Positions 28,159 to 40,100 of a stretch of DNA of 64,000 nucleotides are shown here, one piece after another. The notes under the pieces are model-generated. The model did no database searches, was not told the DNA's origin, and was given only the letters and a program-made list of their open reading frames with translations. The stretch lies in assembly GCF_900156335.1 (NCBI RefSeq), contig NZ_FTMZ01000004.1, positions 124,001 to 188,000 of the forward strand. The letters run 5' to 3'. The stretch is from Sphaerotilus natans. GTDB taxonomy: Bacteria > Pseudomonadota > Gammaproteobacteria > Burkholderiales > Burkholderiaceae_C. Numbering within the stretch: the first letter of the stretch is position 1; each line of letters begins with the position of its first letter. Both the position numbers and the translations under genes were made by a program.

Positions 28159-28836
28159 TCAGGACAGGCTGTGCGCCGGCGTGAGGCTGCGGCCGCCATC
28201 GCTGCTTTCCTCGAGGGCGTCGCCTTCGAGGTGCTGGATGTCGCCCCAGCCGATCATCGTCAGCCGCTCCCCGGTGAACAGCAGCCGGTTGATGCTCGCA
28301 TTGCCGAGCTGCCAGGTGCGCGGCGCCTCGATGGGCATGCCGCAGGCGGCGCGGTAGAGGCAGTCGAGCACGCCGCCGTGCGCGACCATCACCACGGTCT
28401 GGCCAGGATGAGCCGCCGCCAGGCGCTGGGCGGCATCGACCGAGCGCTGGTAGAAGACCCGCAGCGACTCGGCGCCCTCGGGCTCGAAGTCGGGCTCTCG
28501 CGACTTCCAGCGCCGGACCAGGTCCGGGTGGATCGCCTCGACCTCGGCCACCGTGCGCCCCTGGAACAGGCCGAAGCGTCGCTCGCGCAGCCCCTGGTCG
28601 TGAACGACCGGCAGGCCGACGCGCGCCGAGATCGCCGCGGCGGTGTCGGCGGCGCGGACCAGGTCGGAGGCGTAGATCGCGGCGATGTCCTCGCCGGCGA
28701 GGGCCTCGGCGACCCGCCCGGCCTGCCAGCGGCCGGTGTCGTTGAGCGGAATGTCGAGCTGTCCCTGGATGCGGGTGTCGACGTTCCAGGCGGTCTCGCC
28801 GTGACGGATGGCGAGGATGCGGGTGCCGTGGCCCAT
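28159..28836 (-). CDS. Histidine phosphatase family protein (phosphoglycerate mutase-like)
   Basis: A 225-aa protein of the branch-1 histidine phosphatase superfamily. The catalytic RHGETAWN motif lies at residues 11-18, the second histidine is in VMVAHGGVLDCL (about 153), and LRERRFGLFQG carries the conserved glutamate region. It resembles GpmB/CobC-type phosphatases more than the true glycolytic mutase. The substrate is unknown. It is convergent with ruvB and 14 bp downstream of the PEBP gene. Confidence 0.88.
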   Translation of the reverse strand: MGHGTRILAIRHGETAWNVDTRIQGQLDIPLNDTGRWQAGRVAEALAGEDIAAIYASDLVRAADTAAAISARVGLPVVHDQGLRERRFGLFQGRTVAEVEAIHPDLVRRWKSREPDFEPEGAESLRVFYQRSVDAAQRLAAAHPGQTVVMVAHGGVLDCLYRAACGMPIEAPRTWQLGNASINRLLFTGERLTMIGWGDIQHLEGDALEESSDGGRSLTPAHSLS

Positions 28837-28850
28837 GCCGCGCCGTCCCG

Positions 28851-29492
28851 TCAGGCTCCTGCGCCGGCGCCCAGGCGCCGGTTCAGGGTGTAGGAGCCGG
28901 TGATCTCGGCCTGGCCGAGCACATGACCGGCGATCGCCTCGCGCACCTGCGCGCCGGTGAAGGCGCCCTCGACCGGGCAGCGCGCCAGATCCAGCGCATA
29001 CAGCGTGAAGACGTAGTGGTGCACCAGGCTGTCGTTGAACGGCGGGAAGGGGCCGTCGTAGCCGAAGTACTGGCCTGACATGTCGGCGTTGCCGGCGAAC
29101 CAGCCGGTGTAGTCGTTCAGGCCGTGGCGCGCGCCGTGCAGCGTCTCGGGGCCGGCCTTGCCGCGGGCGGTGAAGCCCTGGCTGAACTCGCCCTCGGCGA
29201 TCTGGCCCAGCGCTGGCGGCAGGTCGACCATCACCCAGTGGAAGAAGTCGACGCGCGGCAGGTCGGCCGGCACTTCGCGGTCGGTCTGGTTGACGTCGTC
29301 GCCGCGGCTGGGCACGTCCGGATCGTGGCAGATCAGCACCAAGCTCTGGGTGCCGGCCGGCAGATCGCTCCAGGCCAGGTGCGGGCTGAGGTTGTCGGAA
29401 AAGGTGACGATGCTGGCCTCGTCGGGGCGGCCGGCGGCGAAGCGGGCGGAAATGGCGGCGCCGTCGGTCAGGCTGTCGCTGCGCAGTTGCAT
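28851..29492 (-). CDS. YbhB/YbcL (PEBP) family protein
   Basis: A 213-aa cytoplasmic protein related to phosphatidylethanolamine-binding proteins, often annotated Raf kinase inhibitor-like. The ligand-pocket motif LVLICHDPDVPSR (about 50-62) and FFHWVMVDLP (about 84-93) with the conserved histidine are present, then YDGPFPPFNDSLVHHYVFTLYALD. ATG 29492 matches the family N terminus. The molecular role in bacteria is unclear. Confidence 0.88.
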   Translation of the reverse strand: MQLRSDSLTDGAAISARFAAGRPDEASIVTFSDNLSPHLAWSDLPAGTQSLVLICHDPDVPSRGDDVNQTDREVPADLPRVDFFHWVMVDLPPALGQIAEGEFSQGFTARGKAGPETLHGARHGLNDYTGWFAGNADMSGQYFGYDGPFPPFNDSLVHHYVFTLYALDLARCPVEGAFTGAQVREAIAGHVLGQAEITGSYTLNRRLGAGAGA

Positions 29493-29535
29493 GGGAACAG
29501 GTCTCCTTCCAGGGTGAGGGAACGGGGGACGAGGC

Positions 29536-29859
29536 TCAGACGCCCCAGACGATGTCCTTGTCCTCGGCCGCACAGCGGCGCAGCATGTCGACCAGCGGCC
29601 AGACGCGCTGGCGCAGGCTCACGCCCTTGGGCGCAGGCAGCGTGCGGCCCTCGGCGGCGGCCTCGGCCTCGGCGCGGCGGCGCGCCTCCTCCTCGTCATG
29701 CACGGCCGCCTCCAGCAGGCGGATCAGCTCGGGCATCTGCGCCGGCTGGAAGATGCCCTGCGGTGCAGGCTCGCGGCCGATCAGGCGCATCAGCCGGTCG
29801 CCGACCTCGGAGGTCATGATCACGTCGCCGGAGGCCTTGGAGCGGAACTTGTAGAGCAT
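29536..29859 (-). CDS. DUF1840 domain-containing protein
   Basis: A 107-aa protein of a family common in Beta- and Gammaproteobacteria with no known function. It begins MLYKFRSKASGDVIM, a typical start for this family, and has an acidic and basic helix (about 55-72) and a C-terminal DMLRRCAAEDKDIVWGV. It is soluble, with no signal peptide. It lies in the leftward block between the acyltransferase and the PEBP gene, with a 57-bp gap upstream. Confidence 0.85.
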   Translation of the reverse strand: MLYKFRSKASGDVIMTSEVGDRLMRLIGREPAPQGIFQPAQMPELIRLLEAAVHDEEEARRRAEAEAAAEGRTLPAPKGVSLRQRVWPLVDMLRRCAAEDKDIVWGV

Positions 29860-29916
29860 GGGCGGACTTTCTCGATCGATTCGTCGTGGCCGGATCCGGT
29901 CGATTCTGCCCCAGGC

Positions 29917-30675
29917 TCAGGTCGGCGGCGTGTCGGACGCGATGCCGAGCGCGGCGGCGATGCGCTCGCGCAGCCGCTGCGACAGCGCGCGGCGGTCCAG
30001 GCCGGCCGACTCGATCGGCGCAAGGATGCCGATGCGCACCTCGATCGCATCGGCCGAGGCGATGCGCCACAGGCTCTGCAGCAGCGTGGTGTCGCCGATG
30101 TAGGCCGCCGCCGGGCTGACCGGGTGGCCGGGCTCGGAGAAGCGCAGCGCCAGCGGCTGCACCGGCACCCCCGCGGTGACCGCCGCCTGCAGCAGGTTGG
30201 CGTGAAAAGGCAGCAGATGATGGCCGTCGGAGGTGGTGCCTTCCGGGAAGAAGGCCACCGTGTCACCGGCGGTCAGCGCCTCGGCCGACTGGTGCACCAC
30301 CCGCAGCGCGTCGCGCTTGCTCTCGCGCTCGATGAAGATCGTGCCGGCGGCCGTGATCAGCCAGCCCAGCACCGGCCAGGCCTTCACGTCGGCCTTCGAG
30401 ACGAAGCGCGCCTGCGGGCAGACCGCGTGCACCGCGGTGATGTCCAGCCAGGAGACATGGTTGGCGGCGATCAGGTGCGCACCCGGCGCGAAGCGCCCGT
30501 CCGGCCGCAGCCGCAGACCCAGCAGCGCCAGCAGCTTGGCCGACCACCACTGGATGCGCGCGCAGCGGTGCGCGGCGCTGGCGCCGTCGAACTCCCGCCA
30601 GGCCACCCAGACACCGTGCAGGATGTGCACCAGCACCCGGCCGAGGCGCCAGACCGCCCTCAGGCTGCGCAGCAC
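29917..30675 (-). CDS. 1-acyl-sn-glycerol-3-phosphate acyltransferase (PlsC-like)
   Basis: A 252-aa membrane-associated acyltransferase that adds an acyl chain to lysophosphatidic acid in phospholipid synthesis. The catalytic motif NHVSWLD (NHxxxxD) is at about residues 73-79, the second block GTIFIERES follows, and the phosphate-binding motif FFPEGTTSDG lies at about 142-151. An N-terminal hydrophobic stretch may anchor it. It sits 16 bp downstream of pyrC', probably in the same transcript. It may be one of several PlsC paralogues or an ornithine-lipid-type acyltransferase. Confidence 0.88.
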   Translation of the reverse strand: MLRSLRAVWRLGRVLVHILHGVWVAWREFDGASAAHRCARIQWWSAKLLALLGLRLRPDGRFAPGAHLIAANHVSWLDITAVHAVCPQARFVSKADVKAWPVLGWLITAAGTIFIERESKRDALRVVHQSAEALTAGDTVAFFPEGTTSDGHHLLPFHANLLQAAVTAGVPVQPLALRFSEPGHPVSPAAAYIGDTTLLQSLWRIASADAIEVRIGILAPIESAGLDRRALSQRLRERIAAALGIASDTPPT

Positions 30676-30690
30676 GCGGTCCGCCCGGGG

Positions 30691-31983
30691 TCAGCGCAGC
30701 TCGTGCGCGATGGTGCCGGCGACCAGCGTCGCGCGCACCCGGCCCGGCAGCGCCATGCCGGTGTCGGCAAAGGCGAACGGGGTGTGCTTGCCCTGGCTGT
30801 GCAGCACGTCGGGCGTGACCGGCCAGGTCTCCTCGGGATCGAAGATGCAGACGTCGGCCACGCCGCCCTCGACCAGCCGACCGGCGCTCGAGGCCAGCGA
30901 GCCCAGCGCGTCGCCCAGCACCCGCACCGGCGCGGCGGTGACGCGCTCGAGCGTCTGCGCCAGCGTCAGGCCCTGGTCCTGGCCCCACTTCAGCGCCAGG
31001 CTGAGCAGCAGCTCCAGACCGGTCGCGCCCGGCTCGGCCTCGCCGAAGGGCAGCGTCTTGGCGTCGCCCTCGACCGGCGTGTGGTCGGAGACCAGCGCGT
31101 CGATCGTGCCGTCGGCCAGACCGGCACGCAGCGCGTCGCGGTCGCGGCCCTGGCGCAGCGGCGGCGTCAGGCGCATCGCCGGATTGAAGTAGCCGATGTC
31201 GACATCGGTCAGGTGCAGCGAGTTGATGCTGACGTCGGCGGTGACCGGCAGGCCCTCGGCCTTGGCCTGGCGCACCAGCTCGACGCCGGCAGCGCTGGAG
31301 AGGCGGCACAGGTGCACCCGCACGCCGGTGGCGTGCATCAGCTCGAAGATGGTGTGCAGCGAGATCGTCTCGGAGGCCACCGGCACGCCCGACAGGCCCA
31401 GCCGGGTGGCGACCGCGCCGCTGGCGGCCACGCCCTTGCCCAGCCACGGATCGACCGGGCGCAGCCACAGCGACAGGTCGTGCGACGAGGCGTACATCAT
31501 CGCGCGCTGCAGCACCAGGGTGTCCTTGATCGCCGATTCGGCCTGCGAGAAGCCGACGCAGCCGGCGGCGGTCAGCTCGGCCATCTCGGTCAGCGCCTCG
31601 CCCTTGAGGCCGCGGGTCAGCGCGCCCAGCGGGAACAGCCGGCACAGCGAGAGCTTGCGGGCGCGGAACTTCAGCATCTCCACCAGGCCGGGCTCGTCGA
31701 GCGCCGGATCGGTGTCGGGCGGGCAGACCAGGCTGGTCACGCCGCCGGCGGCCGCCGCGTTGAGCTCGCTCTCGAGCATGCCGCGCTCGCGCAGCCGCGC
31801 GGCCAGATCGACCAGGCCGGGCGCCACGACGCAGCCGCGCGCGTCGAGGGTGCGGCTGGGCTGGAAGTCGGTCGGCACCGCGCCGATGGCGACGATGCGC
31901 CCGGCGGCGATCGCCACGTCGGCCAGCTCGTCGCGGCCCGAGGCCGGATCGATGACGCGGCCGTTCTGGATCAGGATCTTCAT
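30691..31983 (-). CDS. pyrX: Dihydroorotase-like protein PyrC' (probably non-catalytic)
   Basis: A 430-aa amidohydrolase-fold protein of the dihydroorotase class. It appears inactive: the metal-binding DxHxHLR motif reads [11 protein letters not shown] (about residues 57-67), with both histidines replaced. The later paired histidines usually seen before LTD read [15 protein letters not shown] is kept. Such pseudo-dihydroorotases (PyrC' or PyrX) are known from Pseudomonas, where they assemble with aspartate carbamoyltransferase as a structural subunit. Its ATG overlaps the pyrB stop by 4 bp, in line with a shared complex. An active dihydroorotase must be encoded elsewhere. Confidence 0.88.
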   Translation of the reverse strand: MKILIQNGRVIDPASGRDELADVAIAAGRIVAIGAVPTDFQPSRTLDARGCVVAPGLVDLAARLRERGMLESELNAAAAGGVTSLVCPPDTDPALDEPGLVEMLKFRARKLSLCRLFPLGALTRGLKGEALTEMAELTAAGCVGFSQAESAIKDTLVLQRAMMYASSHDLSLWLRPVDPWLGKGVAASGAVATRLGLSGVPVASETISLHTIFELMHATGVRVHLCRLSSAAGVELVRQAKAEGLPVTADVSINSLHLTDVDIGYFNPAMRLTPPLRQGRDRDALRAGLADGTIDALVSDHTPVEGDAKTLPFGEAEPGATGLELLLSLALKWGQDQGLTLAQTLERVTAAPVRVLGDALGSLASSAGRLVEGGVADVCIFDPEETWPVTPDVLHSQGKHTPFAFADTGMALPGRVRATLVAGTIAHELR

Positions 31984-32942
31984 GCTTCGTTCCCCGCGAT
32001 GATCGACATCACCGCCATGCGCACCGCGATGCCAAACGTCACCTGCGGCAGGATCACGCTGTGCTGGCCATCGGCCACCACCGAGTCGATCTCGACGCCG
32101 CGGTTGATCGGGCCCGGGTGCATCACGATGCAGTCGGGCGCGGCCAGCGCGAGCTTCTCCTCGGTCAGGCCGTAGCTCTTGAAGTACTCGCCGGCGCTGG
32201 GCAGCATCGCGCCGCTCATGCGCTCGTTCTGCAGGCGCAGCATGATGATGACGTCGGCGTCGCGGATGCCCTCGGCCAGGTCGTGGTGGACCTGCACGCC
32301 CATCTCGGCCAGGTTGCCCGGCACCAGCGTCTTCGGGCCGACCGCGCGGATCTCGGGCACGCCCAGCGTGGTCAGCGCATGGATGTCCGAGCGCGCCACG
32401 CGGCTGTGCACGATGTCGCCGACGATGGCCACCCGCAGCTGGGTGAAGTCCTTCTTGTAGTGGCGGATGGTGTACATGTCCAGCAGCCCCTGCGTGGGGT
32501 GCGCGTGGCGGCCGTCACCGGCGTTGACGACGTGGACATGCGGCGCGCAGTGCTGCGCGATCAGATAGGGCGCGCCCGACTCGCTGTGGCGCACCACGAA
32601 CATGTCGGCATGCATCGCCGACAGGTTGGCGATGGTGTCGAGCAGGCTCTCGCCCTTGGAGGCGCTGGACTTGGCGATGTCGAGGTTGATCACGTCCGCG
32701 CTCAGGCGCTTGGCGGCGATCTCGAAGGTGGTGCGGGTGCGGGTCGAGTTCTCGAAGAACAGGTTGAACACCGACTTGCCGCGCAGCAGCGGCACCTTCT
32801 TGACCTCGCGGTCGTTGACCGCCAGGAAGGTGCTGGCGGTGTCGAGGATGTGCGTGAGCACCGACCGGGGCAGGCCCTCGATCGACAGTAGATGGATCAG
32901 CTCGCCGTGCTTGTTGAGCTGGGGATTGCGGCGCGAGAGCAT
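31980..32942 (-). CDS. pyrB: Aspartate carbamoyltransferase catalytic chain
   Basis: A 320-aa enzyme joining carbamoyl phosphate and aspartate in de novo pyrimidine synthesis. The carbamoyl phosphate site STRTRTTFE (about 61-69), HPTQGLLD (about 138-145) and MRLQNERM in the aspartate loop region are present. No regulatory chain gene (pyrI) follows; instead pyrC' overlaps by 4 bp, as in the Pseudomonas-type complex. The start shares a base with the pyrR stop (32942). Confidence 0.96.
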   Translation of the reverse strand: MLSRRNPQLNKHGELIHLLSIEGLPRSVLTHILDTASTFLAVNDREVKKVPLLRGKSVFNLFFENSTRTRTTFEIAAKRLSADVINLDIAKSSASKGESLLDTIANLSAMHADMFVVRHSESGAPYLIAQHCAPHVHVVNAGDGRHAHPTQGLLDMYTIRHYKKDFTQLRVAIVGDIVHSRVARSDIHALTTLGVPEIRAVGPKTLVPGNLAEMGVQVHHDLAEGIRDADVIIMLRLQNERMSGAMLPSAGEYFKSYGLTEEKLALAAPDCIVMHPGPINRGVEIDSVVADGQHSVILPQVTFGIAVRMAVMSIIAGNEA

Positions 32943-33451
32943 CAGCGGGTCTCCTGGGTGTCGCGGACCGTGAAGCGGAAACGGCCGGTCTCGTCGCGGT
33001 CAAGCGCGATCTGCTGGGTGGCCGGCAGCGCGATGCGCGCGGCGGCAAAGGCGGCCTGGATCGGCAGCTGGCGCCCGCCCCGGTCCACCAGCACGGCCAG
33101 CCGCACCGAGGAGGGCCGGCCGAAGTCGAACAGCTCGTTGATGACCGCGCGCGTCGTGCGGCCGGTGTAGAGCACGTCGTCGATCAGCACGATGGGGCGG
33201 CCGTCGACGCTGAACGGCAGGTTGGTCGCGTCGGTGGTCGAGCCCAGACCGCGCGAGCTGAAGTCGTCGCGGTGCAGCGTGCTGGAGATGACGCCGTGGG
33301 GCGTGGCCAGGCCCAGGTCGCGCTGCAGCCGCTCGGCCAGCCAGGCGCCGCCGGACCACACGCCGACCAGAACGGCGTCAGGCTCCAGCAGCCCGCGCAC
33401 GCCGGCCAGCAGCTCGCCATAGAGCGCCTCGGCATCGAGATGCAGACTCAT
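32942..33451 (-). CDS. pyrR: PyrR bifunctional regulator / uracil phosphoribosyltransferase
   Basis: A 169-aa type I phosphoribosyltransferase fold with PRPP motif [15 protein letters not shown] (about 91-105). [15 protein letters not shown] is the family's flexible loop. In Gram-positive bacteria PyrR binds pyr mRNA and controls attenuation. In proteobacteria next to pyrB it is often assigned the same name, though RNA control here is unproven. It overlaps pyrB by one base and lies 3 bp after yqgF. Confidence 0.9.
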   Translation of the reverse strand: MSLHLDAEALYGELLAGVRGLLEPDAVLVGVWSGGAWLAERLQRDLGLATPHGVISSTLHRDDFSSRGLGSTTDATNLPFSVDGRPIVLIDDVLYTGRTTRAVINELFDFGRPSSVRLAVLVDRGGRQLPIQAAFAAARIALPATQQIALDRDETGRFRFTVRDTQETR

Positions 33452-33454
33452 GGA

Positions 33455-33937
33455 TCAATCCTTCGGTGGGTTCGTTTCTTCGGGGTCTTGTTCTTGCGGC
33501 GACGTGAGCGCAGCGACCCGCGTAGCCCGGTCGAGCTCGTCGAAGTGCTGCGTCAGCAGCAGCGCCGCGGCGGCCGCATCGGCGTCCCGCGCGCCGGCGG
33601 CCAGCACCTCGGTGGTGCTGTAGCGCTCGTCGACCTCGAACACCGGCAGGCCGAAGCGGCCCTGCAGCTGGCGGGCGAAGCGCTGCGCGCGCCGGGTGTT
33701 CTCGTGGTCGGCGCCGTCGGGGTGACGCGGCACGCCCACGACCAGCGCGTCGGGGCGCCACTCGCGGATCAGCGCCTCGATCGGCGCGAAGCGGGCGTTG
33801 CCCTCGGCGGTGACGGTCGTCAGCGGCGCGCCGCGGCCCAGCATGCGGCTGCCGCTGGCCACGCCGGTGCGGCGCAGGCCGTAGTCGAAGGCGAGGTAGG
33901 TCTCGGGCGGGCGCGGCGCGGTCATCGGCGCGGTCAT
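33455..33937 (-). CDS. yqgF: YqgF/RuvX family putative pre-16S rRNA nuclease
   Basis: A 160-aa RNase H-like protein (YqgF, also RuvX) linked to 16S rRNA 5' maturation. The catalytic aspartate lies in LAFDYGLRRTGVAS (about residues 15-28), GVPRHPDGAD follows, VFEVDERYSTTEV carries the second acidic residue and DADAAAAALLL the third. The start is 33937, whose ATG overlaps the yqgE stop, or 33925 four codons later. The order yqgE-yqgF-pyrR-pyrB-pyrC' is conserved in Beta- and Gammaproteobacteria. Confidence 0.93.
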   Translation of the reverse strand: MTAPMTAPRPPETYLAFDYGLRRTGVASGSRMLGRGAPLTTVTAEGNARFAPIEALIREWRPDALVVGVPRHPDGADHENTRRAQRFARQLQGRFGLPVFEVDERYSTTEVLAAGARDADAAAAALLLTQHFDELDRATRVAALTSPQEQDPEETNPPKD

Positions 33938-34515
33938 GCGTGTCCCGCCTCCTGCGCCAGGAAGGCCGGGTCGATGCCCAGCAGCGACAGCGCGCGCTGG
34001 TAGCGCTGCTCGGCCGGCGTGTCGAAGATGATGGCCGGATCGGCGTCGACCGTCAGCCAGCCGTTGCGCGAGAGTTCGTCCTCGAGCTGGCCGGCGCCCC
34101 AGCCGGCGTAGCCCAGCGTGATCAGCACCCGGCGCGGGCCGTTGCCGCCCGACAGCGCCTCGAGCACGTCGCGGCTGGTGGTCATCGCCAGGCCGCCGGG
34201 CACCAGCAGCGAGGAGGCGTAGGCCGCCGCGTCGTCGGCCGGGCGGTCGTGCAGCACGAAGCCGCGCTCGGTCTGGACCGGTCCGCCGAAATGCACCGGC
34301 ACGGCGGCCAGGTCCTCGCGGTCCAGCGCCATCTCGACACGCTCGAACAGATTGGCGATCGTGATGTCGATCGGCTTGTTGATGACCAGTCCGAGCGCGC
34401 CGCGCTCGGTGTGCTCGCACAGGTAGACGACCGAGCCGGCGAAATGATCGTCGGCCATGCCGGGCATGGCGATCAGGAACTGGTTGGTGAGGTTGATGCT
34501 GCCAAGGCCGGACAT
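33934..34515 (-). CDS. YqgE/AlgH family protein
   Basis: A 193-aa DUF179 protein. It begins [20 protein letters not shown] and contains [10 protein letters not shown] (about 40-49), [15 protein letters not shown] (about 75-89) and [15 protein letters not shown], all family marks. The function is unknown; AlgH was first linked to alginate regulation in Pseudomonas. It starts the leftward block through pyrC', with a 4-bp overlap to yqgF, and is divergent from the photolyase with 34 bp between start codons. Confidence 0.92.
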   Translation of the reverse strand: MSGLGSINLTNQFLIAMPGMADDHFAGSVVYLCEHTERGALGLVINKPIDITIANLFERVEMALDREDLAAVPVHFGGPVQTERGFVLHDRPADDAAAYASSLLVPGGLAMTTSRDVLEALSGGNGPRRVLITLGYAGWGAGQLEDELSRNGWLTVDADPAIIFDTPAEQRYQRALSLLGIDPAFLAQEAGHA

Positions 34516-34549
34516 GGCGCGGATTGTAGCGATCACGCACACTGCGCAG

Positions 34550-36049
34550 ATGCCCACGCGACTGCCCCCCTCCCCCACGCTCGACCCGGTCGACCGGGCG
34601 CTGGTCTGGCTGCGCCGCGACCTGCGCGTCGACGACCATGCCGCGCTGCACCGCGCGCTGCGCCAGGCCCGCCAGGTCTGGTGCGTCTTCATCCTCGACA
34701 CCACGATCCTGGCCGGCCTGCCGAAGGCCGACCGCCGGGTCGAGTTCATCTGGCATGCGCTGCACGAGCTCGACCGGCGGCTGCGCGTATTCGGCGGCGG
34801 CCTGATCGTGCGCCAGGGCGACCCGCGCGAAGAGATCCCGCGGCTGGCGCGGGCGCTGCATGTGCAGGCGGTGCATGTCAACCGCGACCACGAGCCCGAC
34901 GCGATCGCACGCGACGCCCGGGTGCGCGGCGCGCTGGCCGACGCCGGCATCTCCTTCCTGAGCTGGAAGGACCAGGTGATCTTCGAGACCGACGAGGTGC
35001 TGACCGCGGCCGGCACGCCCTTCTCGGTCTTCACGCCCTACCGCAACGCCTGGCTGAAGAAGCTGGCCGAGGGCGGCGGCTTCTACCTGAAGGCCTATCC
35101 GGTCGAGCGCCACGCGCGCCACCTGGCGGCGGTGCCGGCCGACTTCGACCTCGGCATCCCGACGCTGGAGGCGCTCGGCTTCGCGCCCACCGACATGGCC
35201 GCGCGGCTGCACCCCGGCGCCTCCGGCGGCGAGCACCTGCTGCTCGACTTTCTCGAGCGCATCGACCGCTACGACAGCACGCGCGACTTTCCCGCCATCA
35301 AGGGCCCGAGCTACCTGAGCGTGCACCTGCGCTTCGGCACGGTGTCGATCCGCCAGCTCGCGCGGCTGGCGCACGAGCGCATGACGGCAGGCTCGCGCGG
35401 CGCCGAGGTCTGGCTGTCGGAGCTGATCTGGCGCGACTTCTACTTCCAGATCCTGCACCACCATCCGCGCGTGGTCGGCCACTGCTTCAAGCCGGAGTAC
35501 GACGCGATCCGCTGGGAGCACGGCAAGGCGGCCGAGGCGCTGTTCGAGGCCTGGTGCGCCGGGCAGACCGGCTACCCGATCGTGGACGCGGCGATGCGCC
35601 AGCTCGCGCAGACCGGCTACATGCACAACCGGCTGCGCATGATCACCGCCAGCTTCCTGACCAAGCATCTGGGACTGGACTGGCGCCGCGGCGAGGCCTG
35701 GTTCGCGCGGCATCTGAACGACTTCGATCTGGCGGCCAACAACGGCGGCTGGCAGTGGGCGGCGTCCACCGGCTGCGACGCGCAGCCCTATTTCCGCATC
35801 TTCAACCCGATGACGCAGAGCCGGAAGTTCGACCCGGAGGGGCGCTTCATCCGCCGCTACGTGCCGGAGCTGGCCGGGCTGGACGATGACGCGATCCACG
35901 CCCCCTGGCAGGCCCGGCCGATGGAGCGGCTGGCGGCAGGCGTCGAGCTGGGCAAGACCTATCCGCAGCCGGTCGTCGACCATGACGAGGCGCGGGCACG
36001 CACGCTGGCGCGCTTCGAGACGGTGAAGAAGGTCGCGGCGCGGCGCTGA
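34550..36049 (+). CDS. phrB: Deoxyribodipyrimidine photolyase (class I)
   Basis: A 499-aa light-driven repair enzyme for cyclobutane pyrimidine dimers. The N-terminal antenna domain begins [16 protein letters not shown]. The FAD domain has [32 protein letters not shown] with the substrate-site glutamate, [13 protein letters not shown] and [24 protein letters not shown]-type core (written here in part), with the electron-chain tryptophan. ATG 34550 is used; ATG 34514 would overlap the yqgE start on the other strand. Confidence 0.94.
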   Translation: MPTRLPPSPTLDPVDRALVWLRRDLRVDDHAALHRALRQARQVWCVFILDTTILAGLPKADRRVEFIWHALHELDRRLRVFGGGLIVRQGDPREEIPRLARALHVQAVHVNRDHEPDAIARDARVRGALADAGISFLSWKDQVIFETDEVLTAAGTPFSVFTPYRNAWLKKLAEGGGFYLKAYPVERHARHLAAVPADFDLGIPTLEALGFAPTDMAARLHPGASGGEHLLLDFLERIDRYDSTRDFPAIKGPSYLSVHLRFGTVSIRQLARLAHERMTAGSRGAEVWLSELIWRDFYFQILHHHPRVVGHCFKPEYDAIRWEHGKAAEALFEAWCAGQTGYPIVDAAMRQLAQTGYMHNRLRMITASFLTKHLGLDWRRGEAWFARHLNDFDLAANNGGWQWAASTGCDAQPYFRIFNPMTQSRKFDPEGRFIRRYVPELAGLDDDAIHAPWQARPMERLAAGVELGKTYPQPVVDHDEARARTLARFETVKKVAARR

Positions 36050-36070
36050 GCCGCAGCAACACGACCGGGC

Positions 36071-37168
<1,098 letters not shown>

Positions 37169-37181
37169 CTGGAAAACTCCG

Positions 37182-40100
37182 TCAGAGCGGGAGAGGTGCC
37201 GCTACATCGGCATGTCGACGGATCAGCCTTAGCAGTTCCTCCTCGCCATAGGGCTTGCCCAGATAGCCGTCGGCGCCCAGCTCGTGCGCAAGATCACGAT
37301 GCTTCTGCGCGATCCGGGAGGTGATCATGATGACCGGCAGGTCCGCCAGGGCCGAATCGCCGCGGATGTTGCGCAGCAGGTCGAAGCCATCCATGCGCGG
37401 CATCTCGATGTCGGACAGCACCACCGCCGGACGCTCGCCGGCCAGCAGCTCCAGCGCCTCCATGCCGTCCTTGGCCAGCGCGACCCGCAGGCCCTCGCGC
37501 TCGAGCAGCCGCCGAGTGATGCGGCGCACCGTGAGCGAGTCGTCGACCACCAGCACCAGCGGCGCCGGCCGCACCGGCTCGAGCGGCGCGGCGCCCTGCG
37601 GCAGGGCCTCGGGCACCTGCATCAGCTGCTGCGCCTCGGCACCGTAGACCGCCGCCAGCGTGACCGGGTTGTAGATCAGCGCGACCGCCCCGGAGGCCAG
37701 CAGCGTCATGCCGGCCAGCCCCGGCAGGCGCGAGAGCTGCGGCCCCAGGTTCTTGACCACCACTTCATGGCTGCCGAGCACCTCGTCGACCTGCAGCGCC
37801 ACCCGCTGCTGCGCCGAGCGCACCACCACCAGCGGCAGGGTGCGCGCGCCGGCCATCTCCAGGCTGTGCCCGCTGCCGCCCAGCAGCGCGCCGAGCCAGT
37901 AGAACGGCAGGCGCAGGCCGCCATACAGGTACTGGCCGTCATGCGCGGCCTGCTGCACCTGCTCGAGCGGCTGGCGCTGCACCAGCTCGACCAGGTGGGA
38001 CGGCACCGCGATCGAGCGGCTGCCCGCACGCAGCAGCACCACCTGCGTGACCACCGTCGTCAGCGGCATGACCAGCCGGAAGCGCGTGCCGCGCCCGGCG
38101 CGGCTGAGGATCTCGATGCGCCCGCCCAGCGCCTGCACCTCGGACTTGACCACGTCCATGCCGACGCCGCGCCCGGCCACCTCGGTCAGCACCTCGACCG
38201 TGGACAGCCCCGGCGCGAAGATCAGGTTCGCCAGCTCATGCTCGTCGAGCCGGGCGCCCTCGGCGATCAGGCCCATCTCGACCGCACGGCGGCGGATGCG
38301 CGGCAGATCCAGCCCGGCGCCATCGTCGCGGACCTCGACGCTGACCTCGTTGCCTTCCTGCTCGAGCAGGATGACGATGCTGCCGGTCGGATCCTTGCCG
38401 GCGCCCTGGCGCTGCTCGGGCGGCTCGATGCCGTGGGTGACGCAGTTGCGCAGCAGGTGTTCGAGCACCGCGTTCATGCGATCGAGCACGCCGCGGTCGA
38501 CCTCGATCGAACCGCCGACGATGTCGAAGCGCACCTGGCGGCCGGTCTCCTTGGCCGCCAGCCGCACCACGCGGTACAGCCGCTCGGACAGGCTCTCGAA
38601 CTCGACCATGCGGGTGCGCAGCAGATCGCCCTGCAGCTCGCGGGTCAGCCGGGCCTGCGCGGCCAGCTCGTCCTCGGCGGTCTGCAGCGTGCGCTGCAGC
38701 GCGCCGCGCACGGTGGCCACGTCGTTGACCGACTCGGCCATCATGCGGGTGAGCTCCTGCAGCCGGGTGTAGCGGTCGAGCTCGAGCGGGTCGAACTCCT
38801 GCGCCGCCGCACGCGCGGCCGCCTGGCGCGACTCGAGCTGGGTGTCGGCCTGCAGCGTCACATCATGGAGCTGGCGGCCCAGGCGCTCGAGGTTGTCGGT
38901 GAGATCGCCCAGCGAGCCGCGGATCTGGGCCAGCTCGGACTCCAGCCGCGAGCGGGTGATGCTGACCTCGCCGGCCAGGTTGACCAGCCGGTCCAGCAGC
39001 GGCGCACGCACCCGCAGCGGCTGCGGGTTGACCGGCGCGCGCTCGGGCGGCTGCGGCATTGCCGGCATCGCGGCGGCAGCGGCCAGGTAGCGGCTCCAGT
39101 CGACGCCCTCGCCGGGCTGCGCCGGTGGCAGCACGGGCGCGGACTCGGCGGGCGGCGGCGCAGACCCCGCCTCGGCACCGGCGGGCGTCGTGGCCGTCCG
39201 GGGCGGGTCGACCAGCGAGATCATCGCCGCTTCCGGCGGATGGTTGGGGCGACTCGGCTCGACCGGTGGCAGCGGTGCCGGCCGGGTGGCCCAGGACACC
39301 GTCAGCGTCGAGGGTGCGCCGGCCTGGCGGGCACACAGCGCCTCGAAGGCCGCCGACAGCGCATCGATCTGGCGCGACAGCCGCTGCAGCCCCGCCACCT
39401 CGGGCGCCATGCCCAGCGCCTCGACCGCCGACTCCAGGCGGTGTGCCATCTCGCCCAGGCGCATCGCGCCGGCCAGCCGGGCCCCGCCCTTGAAGGTGTG
39501 CAGCGCCCGCATCAGCGCCGGCGCCGGCTCGCGCAGGTCGAGATCACGCAGCCAGGCGGCGCCCTGCATCTCGATCAGCGGCAGCAGCTCCTGGGCCTCC
39601 TCGGCAAAGACCGGGAACAGGTCGGCATCGACCTGGTCGATCTGGTCGATGTCGGCCTCGAGCTCGGGATCCGGCTGGCGCGCGGACGACGATGCCGGGA
39701 CGGGCAGAGGCTGCTGCTGCTGCGGCGCGTCAGACGCCGCGTCCACCCGCCGGTCCCCGGTCAGACCGTCCGTCGGCGCAGGCAGACGGCGTGGCACCTC
39801 GTCGATCCAGGCCTGCAGCCGCTCGAGCACCGCTGGCGAGGCCGGCCGCAGGAAGCCGGCGGCGAACTGGTGCAGCAGCCGGCGGATGTCGTCGCTGACG
39901 GTGACGAAGAGCTCGGCATCGCCCGCCTCGAGCAGGGCATGGCGCTGCAGCGAGGACACCTGCTGCAGCGCCTGCTCGAGCAGCCGCGCCAGCTGGGCCA
40001 GATCGGTGAAGCCCACGGTGGCGGAGTTGCCGGCCAGCCGGTGCGCCAGCACCACCACCTCGGCATCGAGCGCGCGCGGCAGCTCCATCGACCACAGCGT

